Positions 32,706 to 44,895 of a stretch of 64,000 bases of DNA are shown here, piece after piece. A program made the translations under genes and the position numbers. Position 1 is the first letter of the stretch; the number at the start of each line of letters is the position of its first letter. Source of the stretch: Pieris napi (Eukaryota; Arthropoda; Insecta; Lepidoptera; Pieridae). The DNA lies in assembly GCF_905475465.1 (NCBI RefSeq), contig NC_062254.1:578001-642000 (forward strand). The letters are read 5' to 3'. The notes beneath the pieces are model-generated. The model was given only the letters and a program-made list of their open reading frames with translations, made no database searches and was not told where the DNA came from.

Positions 32706-33876
32706 ATTATTTCCAGAAGTCGCTGTCATTTTGGGTCGCGATTTACTCAAACCATGACGCATTATATGTCTTGAATTTCATAGTTCGCGTTAAGGTAAGG
32801 CTTAAGAGCGACTCCCGTATGTCAAAAACGTATTAGATTTGATATATCTATATATAGAATAATACTTAGCGCTACGTTTCCACACTGAAACTTACCGGAA
32901 GTCTTGAAACATAATCTTACTCTCAAACACTTCCACAGGAAATAATATTGAATACATAATAATTAACTCACTATCAACAATGCGTATTCATTTAAATAAG
33001 GTGAATAATAGTCACCTATTCTATAACACATGGTAATGGACAACAAGACAGGTGAACGTCAAACTTGCTACTTCAGCTTCAGATGTATCCAGAAAAGATT
33101 AATAGGCGATCCATTATTTCGGTTCAATAGAAGTTCAGTAACCTACGACTTTAATGCCGCCCATAAAACTGCCTCCCTGAGACTGATTAAACGTTTAACG
33201 GCTGAGCGGGACAGCAATATTACTGTTTGTTTTGCCTCACTTGCGTAACACGAACCCTGTTATAGTTACGAGTCTTTGATGATGTTGTTAATTTGTTTCC
33301 GCGGTTGAAACGTACAGTTGGATAAACGTCATTTTCGTGTCCACTTTTAGTCAGAATCTGCCTTGACGATAATTTATGTTTAAATCTTGATTATATAAAC
33401 ATTTATAGCTATTATCAAACTCATAATATTCCATTTACGGAAATATTTGGTCTAAACGTAACAAGATTTCTATATATAGATTTTCGTTCTAGAAACAATG
33501 CTAAAAATGTATTTTGCAATAGAGAAGTGTTATATTTTTTTTTAATCTCTGGGAAAAGTAGTTTTAATAATGATAATTCATTATTTTTATGTAGTCATTA
33601 TAGACCGAGTTGTATAATGCGTTTATTTCATAATATTCCAACACAATTCAAGTTCACTGGGTTATCTTATGTAAATATAAACAATAAAACATATCAAATT
33701 TGTTTACATAATATGCAAACGGAAGATAATGTAATGAATTAAAAACTTAAAGTATTATTCTGTGTATAATATCATATAATCATAATATTTTAATAATTTT
33801 CACTCGTATATGCTTATATTCTAACCATATATTTTTGTAATCAAGAACCAGGGTCTGGTAAACTTAATAATTGTGA
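32706..33876. other. Non-coding DNA with an unassigned 72 aa frame
   Basis: The plus-strand frame 33030-33248 (includes RFNRSSVTYDFNAAHKTASL) is of more coding-like composition than its surroundings but matches no family I know. No splice sites stand out around it. Confidence 0.3.
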
Positions 33877-34080
33877 GTCAGTGGCGCTACATCTTTAGAT
33901 CTGGGCATCAGATTTCTGTATGTTTCATTATCATTTGTCAATTTAATAGACAAGCAGGTAACCAGCGTCCTCTGCCTGACACACGCCGTCAACTATTTGG
34001 GTCTAAGGCAAGCTGGATTCATCACGATGTTTTTCTTGATGATGAGTGTCGCACGCTGAAGCCACTAGGCCAACACTGCT
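33877..34080 (-). mobile_element. Metulj-like SINE with a 75 bp internal deletion
   Basis: Tail complement tcagtggcgctacatcttta, body gcctgacacacgccgtcaac, then a jump from cacgatgtttttcttgat directly to gatgagtgtcgcacgctgaa; the B box and the adjoining part are lost. Confidence 0.85.
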
Positions 34081-34697
34081 GCAAAGTTACGTGACACGAT
34101 TTTTACAAAGATCCTTCAATATAATTAATTCTGATCAAATAACCTATCATAACTGGTTTGCCATATAAAATATTTTCAGAGTTATTTAAGCATTAAATTT
34201 CGTTAAGGTTTGATGTTATCATATAAAGACGTTTTAATAATTCCTTTGAAGGTAACATCTTTACGGCTCAATCGATCAGTATTAAATAAGTCATTTTGAT
34301 ATTGTAAGTGGAGGTTGATTTATGATCTGTATGAATGGCACGTCTGCGTATTTTGCTCTATGGCCGATGTCGTAAAGGGTGTATTAAAGTTTGACGAGTT
34401 AATATTTTTAGTTGTTATGAATTTGAATTGGCTATATGTCTTGAGATAAAATAGAATTTTTAATTTGTTCTTACATTACAAGATGTATGTTCCATTTAAA
34501 GGGTTACTCAAAATCAAAATAAAGCTTGAAACGCATATTACAAACAAAAAGGTTGAGATGTTTTATAATTCTACGTTATACATGAATTTTTGTAAATAAA
34601 TATATTGTCTTTCAGATTTCCGTTCACTTACATAATAGCTTTAATCTTCCACATATATCTGAGTGAATTTTAATAGAATTTATGTGTCCAAAACGTT
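34081..34697. other. Unrecognised AT-rich DNA
   Basis: Nothing recognised. Confidence 0.35.
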
Positions 34698-34795
34698 AAA
34701 TGTTAAATGCGCACATAGACAGAAACTCCATTGGTGCACAGCCGGATCGAACCCACGACCTCAGGGATGAGAGTAGCACGCTGAAGCCAACACTG
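34698..34795 (-). mobile_element. Metulj-like SINE, head only
   Basis: aaatgcgcacatagacagaa, ccattggtgcacagccggat, acgacctcagggatgagagt, cgctgaagccaacactg. The tRNA-like promoter half is kept while the body is absent, the reverse of usual 5' truncation. Confidence 0.8.
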
Positions 34796-35209
34796 CACTG
34801 CACTGATAAAATATATTTCATATAAGGAACGTGTAATTCACATTTCATCACAATTAAGCTAAAAATTCATGTCGATTAAAAATAGTTAATAAGTATATTT
34901 TAACAATGCAATCATAGTAATTATACTTGTAAATTTTTTAAGTGTTCCGGAAGACAGGTGCTAACTATACACATCTGTTACGATTACAACTCGAGTGATG
35001 TGTTCTCATCGATACTTCGTAAATTGAAGTGGCAGTCGATGATAGACATCGACTGAAGTACTATTTATTTATTAAGCAGACACATCACTAAAGTATAAAG
35101 AGAAAAAATGTCAACTGCTACTCCACTATTGCTAAAATATTTGCCAGGCTCGACCTTCAGTAATGGAGACTACGAAGAAGATAACCCAAGAATCACAAAC
35201 TGGTGATGG

Positions 35210-35390
35210 TGGGGAGCAGGGATGGAAGGAGAAGTCAGGGTCGATCGCAAAGGCGTTGGTCTGACCAAATTAAACAATTATTGATCTCAACAACCCTTAT
35301 GCCCTGAGAAGCTGAAGACAGAGTATCAACGTATCGGTTAGGGCTTTTCACGACAAAACCTTCAGTAATGAACGAAGAAGAACCAATATC
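35210..35390 (+). pseudogene. C-terminal remnant of an RTE-like LINE protein
   Basis: The frame at 35230-35307 reads RSQGRSQRRWSDQIKQLL, a basic 'G-R-x-x-R-R-W-x-D-Q-I-K' motif diagnostic of the C-terminus of insect endonuclease-reverse transcriptases, then a stop, then EAEDRV in the same frame (the expected 'A-x-D-R' segment). The remnants at 42018 and 60020 belong to the same or a close family (RSRGRSPTRWTDQVK). Confidence 0.65.
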
Positions 35391-35551
35391 ACTTTTAAGC
35401 CAACAACAAACCAAGTACCTCCAAGTTCTTTAATGAACTTATTATCATAGTGTGCTGTGCCTAGTATTTATAAATAAGTCAATACAAAAAATTCTAACTA
35501 TGTACACTAATGAACGTCAATATAAGAAAAGGTATTTTTTTAAAAGGTAGG

Positions 35552-35612
35552 TACCACCAGTTCCCAAAGTAAGGGTGTAGATGGGGCGAAAAGACTACCA
35601 AGAACTCTCCGA
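35552..35612 (-). mobile_element. LINE family B 3'UTR scrap
   Basis: taccaccagttcccaaagta, agggtgtagatggggcgaaa and agactaccaagaactctcc resemble the complement of the family B UTR, whose better copies have ctaccagttcgcaagtcgag and gaactggcaagaaactctc. Confidence 0.5.
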
Positions 35613-37039
35613 TATTTCTACGTTTTTGGTTAACAAGCTACTACAATCATGCTTGTTGAGAATCATTAAAAAGGATGATACATCTTGAGCCTTCTGTGTA
35701 TTGTCAACTTAAAAACTGTGAATTACTACGTGGCTCAGTAGCCAATTGTTTAGCACTTAAAACCCATCCGGCGAATAAAACTTGTTGTTAAAGAAAAGCG
35801 AACGGGCATGACGACTGCAGGTCCAGAGCATAAGTGATCTCGTTCATGGAAAAGGTGAGAGTTTTTTTTTTTCATATCTACCAATGACCTTATTAAGAGA
35901 GGATATTGTGGCCCATGTCCCACTGGATGGTGCGACAAACTCAATGATAATTTGGACTGATTCCAAGAAAACTCTCCAGCCGCGAGAAACATGAAAGTGT
36001 TATGAAATTAGATTAACACGAAGTGAATCATTGTGTAACACTTATCGTGAAATATATCTCGAATTCCACTAAATACTAGCGTCCTGAGACAAGAGAGGTT
36101 TCTTTAGCGAGACCCTGACTATATCGGGTTCGAAACCTGACTGGCAAAAACTATAGTTATTTTTTTCTATAGAAGAAGGGGCAAACGTGCAGGAGCCTCA
36201 TCTGATGTTAAGAGATACCTCCTCCCATGGACTCTCTCAAGGTCTTTCAAACTTTCTCTTTTCTTTTCAGCTTTTGGTGAAATAGCTAGTATTGTGATAT
36301 TTCAACATTGAGTGAGACATATCGAAGATCAATGGCGGTTATTGCATCTCAACAATTTACTTATCAGTTCTTTAACATCCGTAGCGCTGATGTCACATGA
36401 TACAGGTAATAGCTAAACTTTTTAATAAAGAGCCCGTGCAGAGTATACTTACGTATATACTTCAATGTCGAAGAAGATAATCAAACTATTAATTTTAGTA
36501 CCCATAACATGGGCTTCGGTCGTTGCCTATAAAGAGAAAATGTTAAACAAACTCTATAATTACCTGTATTTAAAGTCTATTAATTTTTTTGTATAAATAA
36601 ATAGCTGAAATGTTATTTTACCGTATTCTTACTCCTGGAATAACTTTTATGTAAGAATTAATTGTTTAAATAACATATGCAACGAAATTATGTATGTGTA
36701 TCAACTTTTACGATATATACGTAGTGTGAAGTTTACAAGGGCGCAACTAATATTTTCTCGTAGGATAATGAAGGGTGTCAGGCGCAGAATGAGGCAGCAA
36801 TCATTTAATACTGCAATGTTCTGCTTAACATTGAATAAGTAAAACCGTTTACCGTAAGCCCCAAAACTTCAAAAGAATTTAAAATATTATTAGCCAACTC
36901 ACGTAACTTAATATTTGTAACAAGAGCATCAACACAATGTCATAATAATAAGTTAAGCTATTTATAATATTCCTAAATATATATTGAAAGTAATACGTAA
37001 TGACCTTAAAAAATATAATATAATAACAAAAATATATTA
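35613..37039. other. Mostly unrecognised DNA
   Basis: Holds a family L scrap at 36177-36245 (ggggcaaacgtgcaggagcc, catctgatgttaagagatac). At 36120-36165 cgggttcgaaacctgactgg looks like a tRNA B box without a convincing A box. The 80 aa minus-strand frame at 35750-35992 has no motif. Confidence 0.4.
36177..36245 (+). repeat. Family L, 5' scrap
   Basis: ggggcaaacgtgcaggagcc, tcatctgatgttaagagata, cccatggactctctcaa: the first third of family L. Confidence 0.7.
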
Positions 37040-37435
37040 TTAAAAGGAGTCCGTTTAGGCAAGGTTCCGAAGATACTGGCAGCGTTCCCCCTTTGCTAGA
37101 CTAATTCTTTGTCCGAGGTAGCTGTCAGCTCTTTGGTCTGCTGTGATGTAGACTAACCTATTTGCTATTTCCTTACAAAGCCTTATAGCGCCAGGACCCC
37201 ACGGACCAAGGGTCTCGTCACCGAATGGGACAAAATCATATTCGGAGGGGTATTAAAAAAGTTAAATTCTTGTGGTTTATCTTTTTCAGCCGCTTCACAA
37301 GCTGCACCTGCACTCTTCTTGGTTCCATGTAGATGGGAAGGGGCCAGCGTGTCTGAACAGGTTGCATCCCATACCAGCAGCCGGCCCATCTTCCATGGAA
37401 TCAAACTCATACCGTCCTGTCTCTTGCCATAGTTA
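37040..37435 (-). pseudogene. Frameshifted C-terminal remnant of a retroelement ORF (possible restriction-like nuclease)
   Basis: Minus strand, frame 1: DGMSLIPWKMGRLLVWDATC then SDTLAPSHLHGTKKSAGAAC. A shift leads to frame 2: YDFVPFGDETLGPWGPGAIR and later ADSYLGQRISLA; a further shift gives GNAASIFGTLP. Known from memory: this exact order ('R-P-D-G-M-x-L-x-P-W..L-V-W-D-x-T-C-x-D-T-L-A' .. 'E-T-L-G-P-W-G-P' .. 'Q-R-x-S-x-A-x-Q-R-G-N-A-A-S-x-x-G-T') closes a large invertebrate ORF family that carries a reverse transcriptase; the 'D..W-D-x-T' part recalls PD-(D/E)XK restriction-like nucleases. That link is inference. At least two frameshifts and missing upstream parts make this a dead fragment. 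The 75 aa frame at 37183-37410 is only its first segment. Confidence 0.6.
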
Positions 37436-38429
37436 TTTTTTTATTTATTCATAGCAACGATGGCAAAAATAACAATATTATTGAAAATTATCAAGACAAG
37501 TCAAGACCTTTTTGCATCAAAACAGTTTTAAGTTTTAACTATGTATTTTATATGCGCTAATTAAAACGAAGTAAGCATTGTACTTGCAATATTTAATTAA
37601 AGGTCGATCGATAAACATTCAACAGGTGTTTACAAATAGCAAACACACACATAAAGATATATGTTACAAAGTATCCTAACGCCTTTCTGAAATACTCTAT
37701 ACACAGTTTTATATGTATCTAAAATAAATATTTGTGTACGGTCATGGGGTTAGTTAAAACAGTAGAGGACTATATTTTTACTCTATATTAGCCTCGAGTA
37801 CAACAACCGAATATATGAGAAATAATTAAATGCTTAATGCTATGAAACGAATGCTAAAAGAAAGATTTAGGAAATCGCCACCCTTATTAAGCATAGAAAG
37901 CCCGATTGAACAAAATGTACAGCCTTGTATCTGTATTTTAATAGAATTGTGTCCATAGACATATTAAAAACAAAGACCTAAAAATTAAAAAAATAATTAA
38001 CTAAATATTGTCAGTACCAATTAATGATTAAATTGGTACGTTTACCCTATTATAAAACCTAACCTAATTTACACTGTAGGTAGAACTATATAATTTAGGA
38101 ATATGAGATTTAGGTTTCTCGGTATTAATGTCTAGGATTCCTATATTCTTGCGTGGAGTTAGAAATCTGCATAACGTTGCGTGTTAAGTATTTTTTATCT
38201 ACCGGAAACGGAAGCAGTCGTTCGTAACTAACGACTGGCGCTAGTCATTGATGTTTTTGACGCCTCTAATTATCTAGGACTTTTTATTAAAGGTATTTTT
38301 TGTGTATTTGTATTTCTGTGAAAATTTACGAAATTATACATTAAAGTTATTGCATCAAACATAATTATTGCTTTGTTTTTATTACTGTTTTTTCCTGTAT
38401 AGTTGGTATTAATCAACATAATTATAATA
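37436..38429. other. Unrecognised AT-rich DNA
   Basis: No gene or repeat family recognised. Confidence 0.35.
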
Positions 38430-38815
38430 AAGTTTCTATCCAGGTAGACCTATATTATGTTTGTACACTGGCTAAATTCATAAGAGCTGCTTGTTATGTT
38501 ATTAGTTATAAGATGTAGTTTTTTCTTTTAATAGAACAGCAGGCAAACGGGCAGGAGGCTCATCTGATGTTAAGTGATGCCGCCCATGAACACTCTCAAT
38601 GCCAGAGGGCTCGCGAGTGCGTTGCCGACCTTTTTAAGAATAGGTACGCTCTTTTCTTGAAGGACCCTAATCGAATTGGTTCGGAAATACTTCAGTGGGC
38701 AGCTGATTCCACATAGCGGTGTGAATTATTAGTGTAGGTAGCAGTGTATTCTATCATATTAGTAGTAACTGTTAATAATGTGGTAAAATAATTAAATAAC
38801 AAGACTAGAAAAATC
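38430..38815 (+). mobile_element. LINE family C 3'UTR with a family L insertion
   Basis: agtttctatccaggtagacc, gtttgtacactggctaaatt and catattagtagtaactgtta match 57175-57345 (agaatttctatcgagataga, gttcgtacactgggtgaatt, cattagtagtaactgttaac). The 57 kb copy has no family L in between, so it serves as the empty site for the insertion at 38528-38722. Confidence 0.65.
38528..38722 (+). repeat. Family L repeat nested in a LINE tail
   Basis: aatagaacagcaggcaaacg, ggcaggaggctcatctgatg, gcgagtgcgttgccgacctt, ggtacgctcttttcttgaag, gtgggcagctgattccacat. Confidence 0.85.
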
Positions 38816-39149
38816 AAATAAGTAAAAGCTCTTTGAGTAAAAGCTCGTAATTCTTTAGGAGACAACCTATGTTGCCTTACCTTTCCGAAGATGTAATAAA
38901 CTTAAGGAAAATAAGTGAGTTGCAGTTGAGTAATAAATCAAACTTCTTTTAAGGCTTTTAATCGAAATCCCTAATAACTTATTCATCGAAGCTAGTTTTC
39001 ATATACGGCAGTCCTTACCGATCGTAGGTCAACCTTAAGGCAGTATAAAAAGCACCTTATTTGAAATTCAACATGAACAATAATCGAGTTGCGTAATAAT
39101 TTATTTTTCATAACAGCATATGTACTTAACAGATGCATAAATTGTCATA
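38816..39149. other. Unrecognised AT-rich DNA
   Basis: Nothing recognised. Confidence 0.35.
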
Positions 39150-39300
39150 AAATAGCGATTAAGAGAGGCGAAAAGTTTCTCGCCCGCTTTACACCCTTGA
39201 CTTGCGAACTGGTAGTAAATGAATAATTATAATTTATTTAACTTCTTTTCTGACGTTCATAAGTGTACCTACTTGTTTACCTATATATTTTCTATTATTA
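39150..39300 (+). mobile_element. LINE family B 3'UTR fragment
   Basis: gtttctcgcccgctttacac, cttgacttgcgaactggtag, gacgttcataagtgtaccta. The gcgaactggtag motif is the complement of ctaccagttcgc at 20071. Confidence 0.65.
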
Positions 39301-39549
39301 TTGCTAGTCGTAAATCTGTCACAATACGCGGAATTGGACCTTGTTCTCGGCCTATTCGTAAACGAACCTCAGACAGCAATGGGTGTCTTATGAAACTGGA
39401 ATATTTGTCTGGAGTATATAATCTAAGTATTTCTTTAAGAATGTGATTGCAATCAGTTGACTCTGACAAAACTTAAACCCAATTTTGATGTAGTCTCTTT
39501 ACGGCGGCTCAGGGCGTTGTAGTTTAACAATTCCAGCTGGAATGAAGGT

Positions 39550-39801
39550 TTTTATAGAACAGGGGGCAAACGGGCAGGAGGCTCACCTGATGTCAAGTGA
39601 TACCACACATAGACACTCGCCAGAGGGCTCGCAAGTGCGTTGCCGACCTTTATGAATTGGTACGCTCTTTTCTTGAAGGACCCTAAGTCAAATTGGTTCG
39701 GAAATACTTCAGTGCGCAGAAACTGCTTTGAAAAGCGCTCAGTTGTGGAACGACGGATGTAGAGGTGATACGGGTGGAATTTCGTTTTCTGCCTCGACCA
39801 T
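39550..39801 (+). repeat. Family L repeat, longest copy
   Basis: tttttatagaacagggggca, aacgggcaggaggctcacct, gcaagtgcgttgccgacctt, ggtacgctcttttcttgaag, gcgctcagttgtggaacgac, gatgtagaggtgatacgggt. It is preceded by a T-rich start as in the copy at 40441. The 89 and 60 aa minus-strand frames here are repeat shadows. Confidence 0.85.
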
Positions 39802-42017
39802 ACAAAATATCTATCAAACAAATAAAATTAAAATTTTCTTTTGAAAAATGCAACCATTCCATCATTTTCTCATGACGTTGTCACGTTTAACTATCGTCAG
39901 TAAACCGACTTTACAGACAACCGATTTTTTTCATTGAAAATCGCGCCAGGAATTACTACAGATGGTTTACACGGCGTTAAGGTTTGATTTTATGGCAAGT
40001 TTAATTTCAAACAAAAATCCCCTTTCTCTTATAATAGTATTATTTCTAATTGTGAAAATTATGGTGTAAATAACATTCTATTCGCTCCTTTCGCTACCTC
40101 TCACTACACTCACGTCTAGTAGCATCAACAAAGAAACTTGTAATATTTTAATCGATTAAGATTATACATTAATTATTATTGAATATCACCGAAATTGTTT
40201 TTTATACATTATTTAATAATTTGTAATTTAAATAATGCATTACTAATATTGCGATATTTTAATGCTAGCAAGTGCACTAGAATGCCAAAAAATCTCTCGC
40301 AGTCATTACCATTGATCTAGAATGGAACAGCGCCAAGTACTATAGGGTTAATGTTAGATAAATAACGCGTGATTCAACATCTCAACACCTTAGAAAATTA
40401 GTATTTGACCATTTTTTCAATGTAGAAATGATCGTGGGTTTTTTTTATAGAACAGCTGGTCAACAGGCAAGAGACTCATCTGAGTTTAAGTGTCATCGCC
40501 GCCCATAGACACTGACACTTGGAGACGGCTCGCAAGTGTGTTACCGTTTAATAATTGGTACGCTCTATTCTTGAAGAATATTCTTGATTTCAAGAAAAGT
40601 TGTTGCGGAACGTAATCACATCCGCTGAGGAACTGTCAAGACTAGCGCAAGATAATTTGTATTTCAAGTTGTCAACAGCCAACCTTTACTCATAAAGTGG
40701 CACTAGAAGACAAAGAAGATTAAAAAATGACATAAATAGGAAATTTATTAATATATGAAGAGTTAAACATGAATTGATAGTTTTGCTATCTCTACACGAG
40801 AGTTGTGCAAAAAGTGATGTACCACGGTCCACTGGATTAACTATCGATTTCGATTGTAACGACACCGGTAAATCCGATACTTAGATAACAGAATTAATTT
40901 CACATTATGCATTAAGGAAATTACATAAAAATACCGACATATGAGTATGTCTATAATTTTGAATAATTAATACATATTTGTATATTTATGAGTCATACAA
41001 TCAGCATCATAGCTGAAGATCGCTCTAAACATCTATAAAGCTTCATTATATTTTATTTTTGTTCTCAAACGTCACACATGTTTCAAGGAGGATAATCAAA
41101 TAATAATAAAAATATGTTATAGTAAGGATATGTGTGAAATGTCATGAGGACTTAAGAAAGCAGCGCAGCGCTAACCAGATCCATGCATCTTCCTCACAAT
41201 CGAGTAGCCCGCAATATCGCAGCTCACAACTCACGAGGGGGGGGACTCTTTGTATTGAAGTCGCATGGGTCCGCCAAGCATCCGCGAATATACCTAACTA
41301 AAAAATATATAACTAACACAGGTTTCTAATGGAGTTGCTGAAAATATCCACCGAGTCCTTTTTCATCACAGTTTTACTATAAATGTGTACCTACTTAATG
41401 AGTAAAAATGTTTTTTTAAATTGTACTTGCGGTAACAATATCACTCATTAACCGTGTATATAGCCTTAATTTTCCAAACAGCCAATGATACATAACGATT
41501 TGTTTACATTATCGACAGTTAATTAAAATGTTTTAATGTGTAATTAATTAGTTTGTTCCAAGGTGTTATCACGATAACCTACTCGAACTTGACATTCGTG
41601 ATGGCAGGTGCAACATGAGCGTGGTGCTCATACAAATTTTCACCTTTATCTTGTATTTGTTTCATTCTATTATTAAAACATTCCTTTAATGAAATCGCTA
41701 GTCATTTGGTTGTCAAGTGAATTGGTTTTTGTTTTAATACTTGATTCTTTTTAACTCAGACTGACTGACTCGTAATAATTCACGTGAACAGCATTTTCTT
41801 CACATTAAATTCGAGTGGTGTTAGAGCGTCGTATAGCTGAAATAAGTTTGTCGTTACTCATCCGTCCATTCACTAGTAATATTTATAGTTTGTATCTCAT
41901 CACCAAGGGGTGACGCCTTGAATCTATTCGAGGTAGGTTCTTGTTATTGAACTAATGTCATTTTCGTATGACACAATACTACACATTTACCAACTCTTGT
42001 AGTTTTGTTGTTGTATC
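39802..42017. other. Mostly unrecognised AT-rich DNA
   Basis: Besides the family L copy at 40441-40585, nothing recognised. A G run (gaggggggggact) lies near 41235. Confidence 0.4.
40441..40585 (+). repeat. Family L repeat, diverged
   Basis: ttttttatagaacagctggt, acaggcaagagactcatctg, gctcgcaagtgtgttaccgt, attggtacgctctattcttg. Confidence 0.75.
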
Positions 42018-42241
42018 TTATTTCGGCTATAAAATGCGCAGATAAGAACTTGAAGAAACTGATGCTTGGTAACACAGAAGGCCAAAGATCACGTGGCCGT
42101 TCACCAACCAGATGGACCGATCAAGTGAAAGACTCATCGTCCTCAAATGTATGCATAAGAGAGACGCTGGACAGAAACCGGTGGAAGCAGATAGTCCAGA
42201 TGCTTGATGACCACGATGCTCAGACAGGATCTGCCGATTAA
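42018..42241 (+). pseudogene. C-terminal remnant of an RTE-like LINE protein
   Basis: Open frame ending at a stop at 42239-42241: DKNLKKLMLGNTEGQRSRGR then SPTRWTDQVKDSSSSNVCIR, ETLDRNRWKQIVQMLDDHD. The pattern 'G-x-R-S-R-G-R-S-P-T-R-W-x-D-Q-V-K .. A-x-D-R-x-x-W' is the end of insect endonuclease-reverse transcriptases. The frame is open over about 74 codons, so it is younger than the other remnants of the family, but it lacks endonuclease and reverse-transcriptase cores. The minus-strand frame over the same interval is a shadow. Confidence 0.7.
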
Positions 42242-42917
42242 AGAGAGTAGTATTGTTATTCATATAACGTGCGAGGAGACTTTTTTGACAGCGCAAATAT
42301 CCATATTTTATTTTATTTAAACATTTGATACCAAAATGTAGATTTTGTTAATGATTGTATGGTAACTGTTTCTTTACGTATTAATTGTGCGATATTAGCA
42401 CCTATTAAAAACGTTTGTTTAAAATTATTGTTTTTATGATTAAATGTACAATTAGTTAATTACAATTGCCATTTTTAATCCTAAATAAATGTTGCATTGT
42501 CTAATTACACAGATTTGTTTTTTTATGATTAAGTCTGAATATTTAATGATTGGTTTATTTTTAGTATTCAAAATCTAAATAAACAAAGATATCGGCGAGA
42601 CAAATCTGAATTGAAGTTATATGGCTTTCAAACGAAATAAAATATTATCGCGTAACCTTAACCGATATCAATAAATAATAATGCATAAATAACACTATTA
42701 TGTTGTTAGCGAGACCTTTAGTGTGATGGCTGTTAATATACATATTGAAATATTATTACGATATACTACAAAGCAGTGTTTCAGATTTATATTATCTGCG
42801 TACAACTACAACAATGGCCTGTGTAATTCTCTATTCAATAACAAATTAATAGACAAAACTCTGTCATATCTATTGGCATTTAGAATGATAAGTGAGTAGA
42901 ACTACGATCACTTTAAC
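42242..42917. other. Unrecognised AT-rich DNA
   Basis: Nothing recognised. Confidence 0.35.
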
Positions 42918-43185
42918 AGTGTTGCGCTAGTGGCTTCGGCGTGCCACTACATCCCTGAGAGTTCGATCCCCGGCTGTGCCGCAATGGACTTTCTTTGTAA
43001 GTGCGCATTTAACGGAGAACGGTGAATTAAATGTCGTGAGGAAACAGGCTTGCCTTAGACCCAAAAAGTCGACGGCGTGTGTCAGTCACAAGAGGCTGAT
43101 GATCTAATTGTCTATTAGATTGAAATTATCATGAAACAGATACATAAACTAATGCACAGATCTAAAAAGGTTGTAGCCATTGATT
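42918..43185 (+). mobile_element. Metulj-like SINE, full length
   Basis: agtgttgcgctagtggcttc, gagagttcgatccccggctg (B box), aagtcgacggcgtgtgtcag, gtctattagattgaaattat, aaggttgtagcca. Confidence 0.85.
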
Positions 43186-43818
43186 TATTTTTATTTTTAT
43201 TTGCAATCTACGGGGTACGATAAATGTCTTCAAAGATACTTTATTTCACAAACAATTACATTCACTTAGTTTGAAATTTTAGAGGTTAGTAATGTACACA
43301 CGTATACTAATAACTAAATAAAATAAAAATATAAGTTGCTAAGAATATGCATATTCCATATTAATTATTACTCTGCATTGCACGGAAAATCTAGGAGTAA
43401 TAAATTAGGTCAAATACATTCAGATAGGAAGTTTTAATTCTCAGTAAAAATAGTAATATCGTTTGATGTTTAATAGATCAGCACCTTAAAAGCGCTTTGT
43501 CTTAGATCATAATAGTCGAAAATAGAAAGCTTCTTCGAAAGCAATCGGCGCCAACATTCCGAGTAGCGAGGTAAACATTTGTGGAGAATGCTAAGATAGC
43601 GAATGCCTGAAAATTTATTGCGTATTATACTTAATTAATGTACTGTATTTGATAAGATTTAAACATATCGCTGGGGAACAACTGCAAGTTGAAAGGCAAG
43701 GAAGGGTAATGGCTTAGAAAATATAAATATAATATGAAACGCACATCATGTCTGCCGTATTGCGGAACGTATTGCTATAATATTGTGGTGTAGTTAAAAT
43801 ATAGTAAAATAAAATAAA
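43186..43818. other. Unrecognised AT-rich DNA between two SINEs
   Basis: No gene or repeat family recognised between the oppositely oriented SINEs. Confidence 0.35.
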
Positions 43819-44080
43819 TCAGTGGCGCTACAACCACTTTAGGTCTGGGTCTCAGATTTCTGTATCATTTGTCAATCTAATAGGCCAGTAGATGATCAGC
43901 CTCCTCTGCCTAACTATTAGGTCTAAGGCAAGACGATTTCCGCACGAAGTTTTCCATCACCGTTCGAGCAAATGTCAAATGCGCATATAGAAATAAATTC
44001 AAATGGTGCGCAGTCGGGAATCGTACCTACGACCTCAGACATGAGATTCGAACGCTGAAGCCACTAGGCCAACACTGCTC
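43819..44080 (-). mobile_element. Metulj-like SINE
   Basis: tcagtggcgctacaaccact, then a deletion of the acacacgccgtcgac block, caccgttcgagcaaatgtca, ctgaagccactaggccaaca at the head end. Faces the SINE at 42918-43185. Confidence 0.85.
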
Positions 44081-44302
44081 ACAATATAGTACCTACTGGA
44101 TGAATAATAAACACTTTTTGTAAGATTACTTACACACTTTGAATGCTACATTAGTAGCATTTAAAGTTCGGTTCGGGTTATTTTATATATAAACTCTAGG
44201 TGTTGATGAATATTATAAGGTTTTTTTTAATAAAAACAATCTTGTTTCTTTTATTAATTACACAGAATTGTATCTCAGTTACTAAGAAATAATTTCACAT
44301 TA

Positions 44303-44380
44303 AATGGGGAAGATTGGGAGAATGCACAAGATAGAGAGAGATGGAGGCAGTTGGAGGAGGCGTCTAGTAATAGTCTATAA
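44303..44380 (+). pseudogene. Short C-terminal remnant of an RTE-like LINE protein
   Basis: Frame NGEDWENAQDRERWRQLEEA then SSNSL and a stop. 'A-Q-D-R-x-x-W-x-x-L-E-E-A' is the last motif of insect endonuclease-reverse transcriptases. Upstream parts are lost. Confidence 0.65.
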
Positions 44381-44895
44381 GAGGTCCTTGAAAAATATAA
44401 CTATTTAAAGTATCTGTATCTTAAATAAAGATGGATGAATTTTTCAATGAATAAATTGTTAATTAATACTTCAATTTATTTCCCTAGCGGTACATGCTTC
44501 GTGCTAATATTAGACTCCTTTTTAAATAACCTTAAATTCGAATATTCCATTAAAAAGTCTATATGTATAATTTGGAAGACCAATTAAAATGAAATCACAT
44601 TAATCTAGATCAGACATAATAAAATGTACGTAGGTGCGATTTTGCGAGTACAAGATAAAGATAAACATACAGGTCAACGCATTGTAGAGCGGATTCCAGG
44701 AATAACGTGAAATAGATTATTACTTCTCAAGGTAACCAAATTACGTACACTTGCTACGGGCTTTATTTTTAAACGTAAATTTTAATACTAATCAAAGTAC
44801 AAGCAAATCGTTGGTGTGTACATATAGTTCTTTATAATTGTATTCATTTGTGTCAATTATATTTAATTTTCAGAAATCTTTCCAATAACGTATTA
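44381..44895. other. Unrecognised AT-rich DNA
   Basis: Nothing recognised. Confidence 0.35.

Noticed and set aside
33030..33248. 72 aa plus-strand frame as a gene
   Set aside because: No domain, no splice context, no second copy; length is within chance for 64 kb in six frames.
36110..36165. tRNA-like cgggttcgaaacctg
   Set aside because: A B-box-like palindrome alone; no A box at the right distance and no flanking SINE body.
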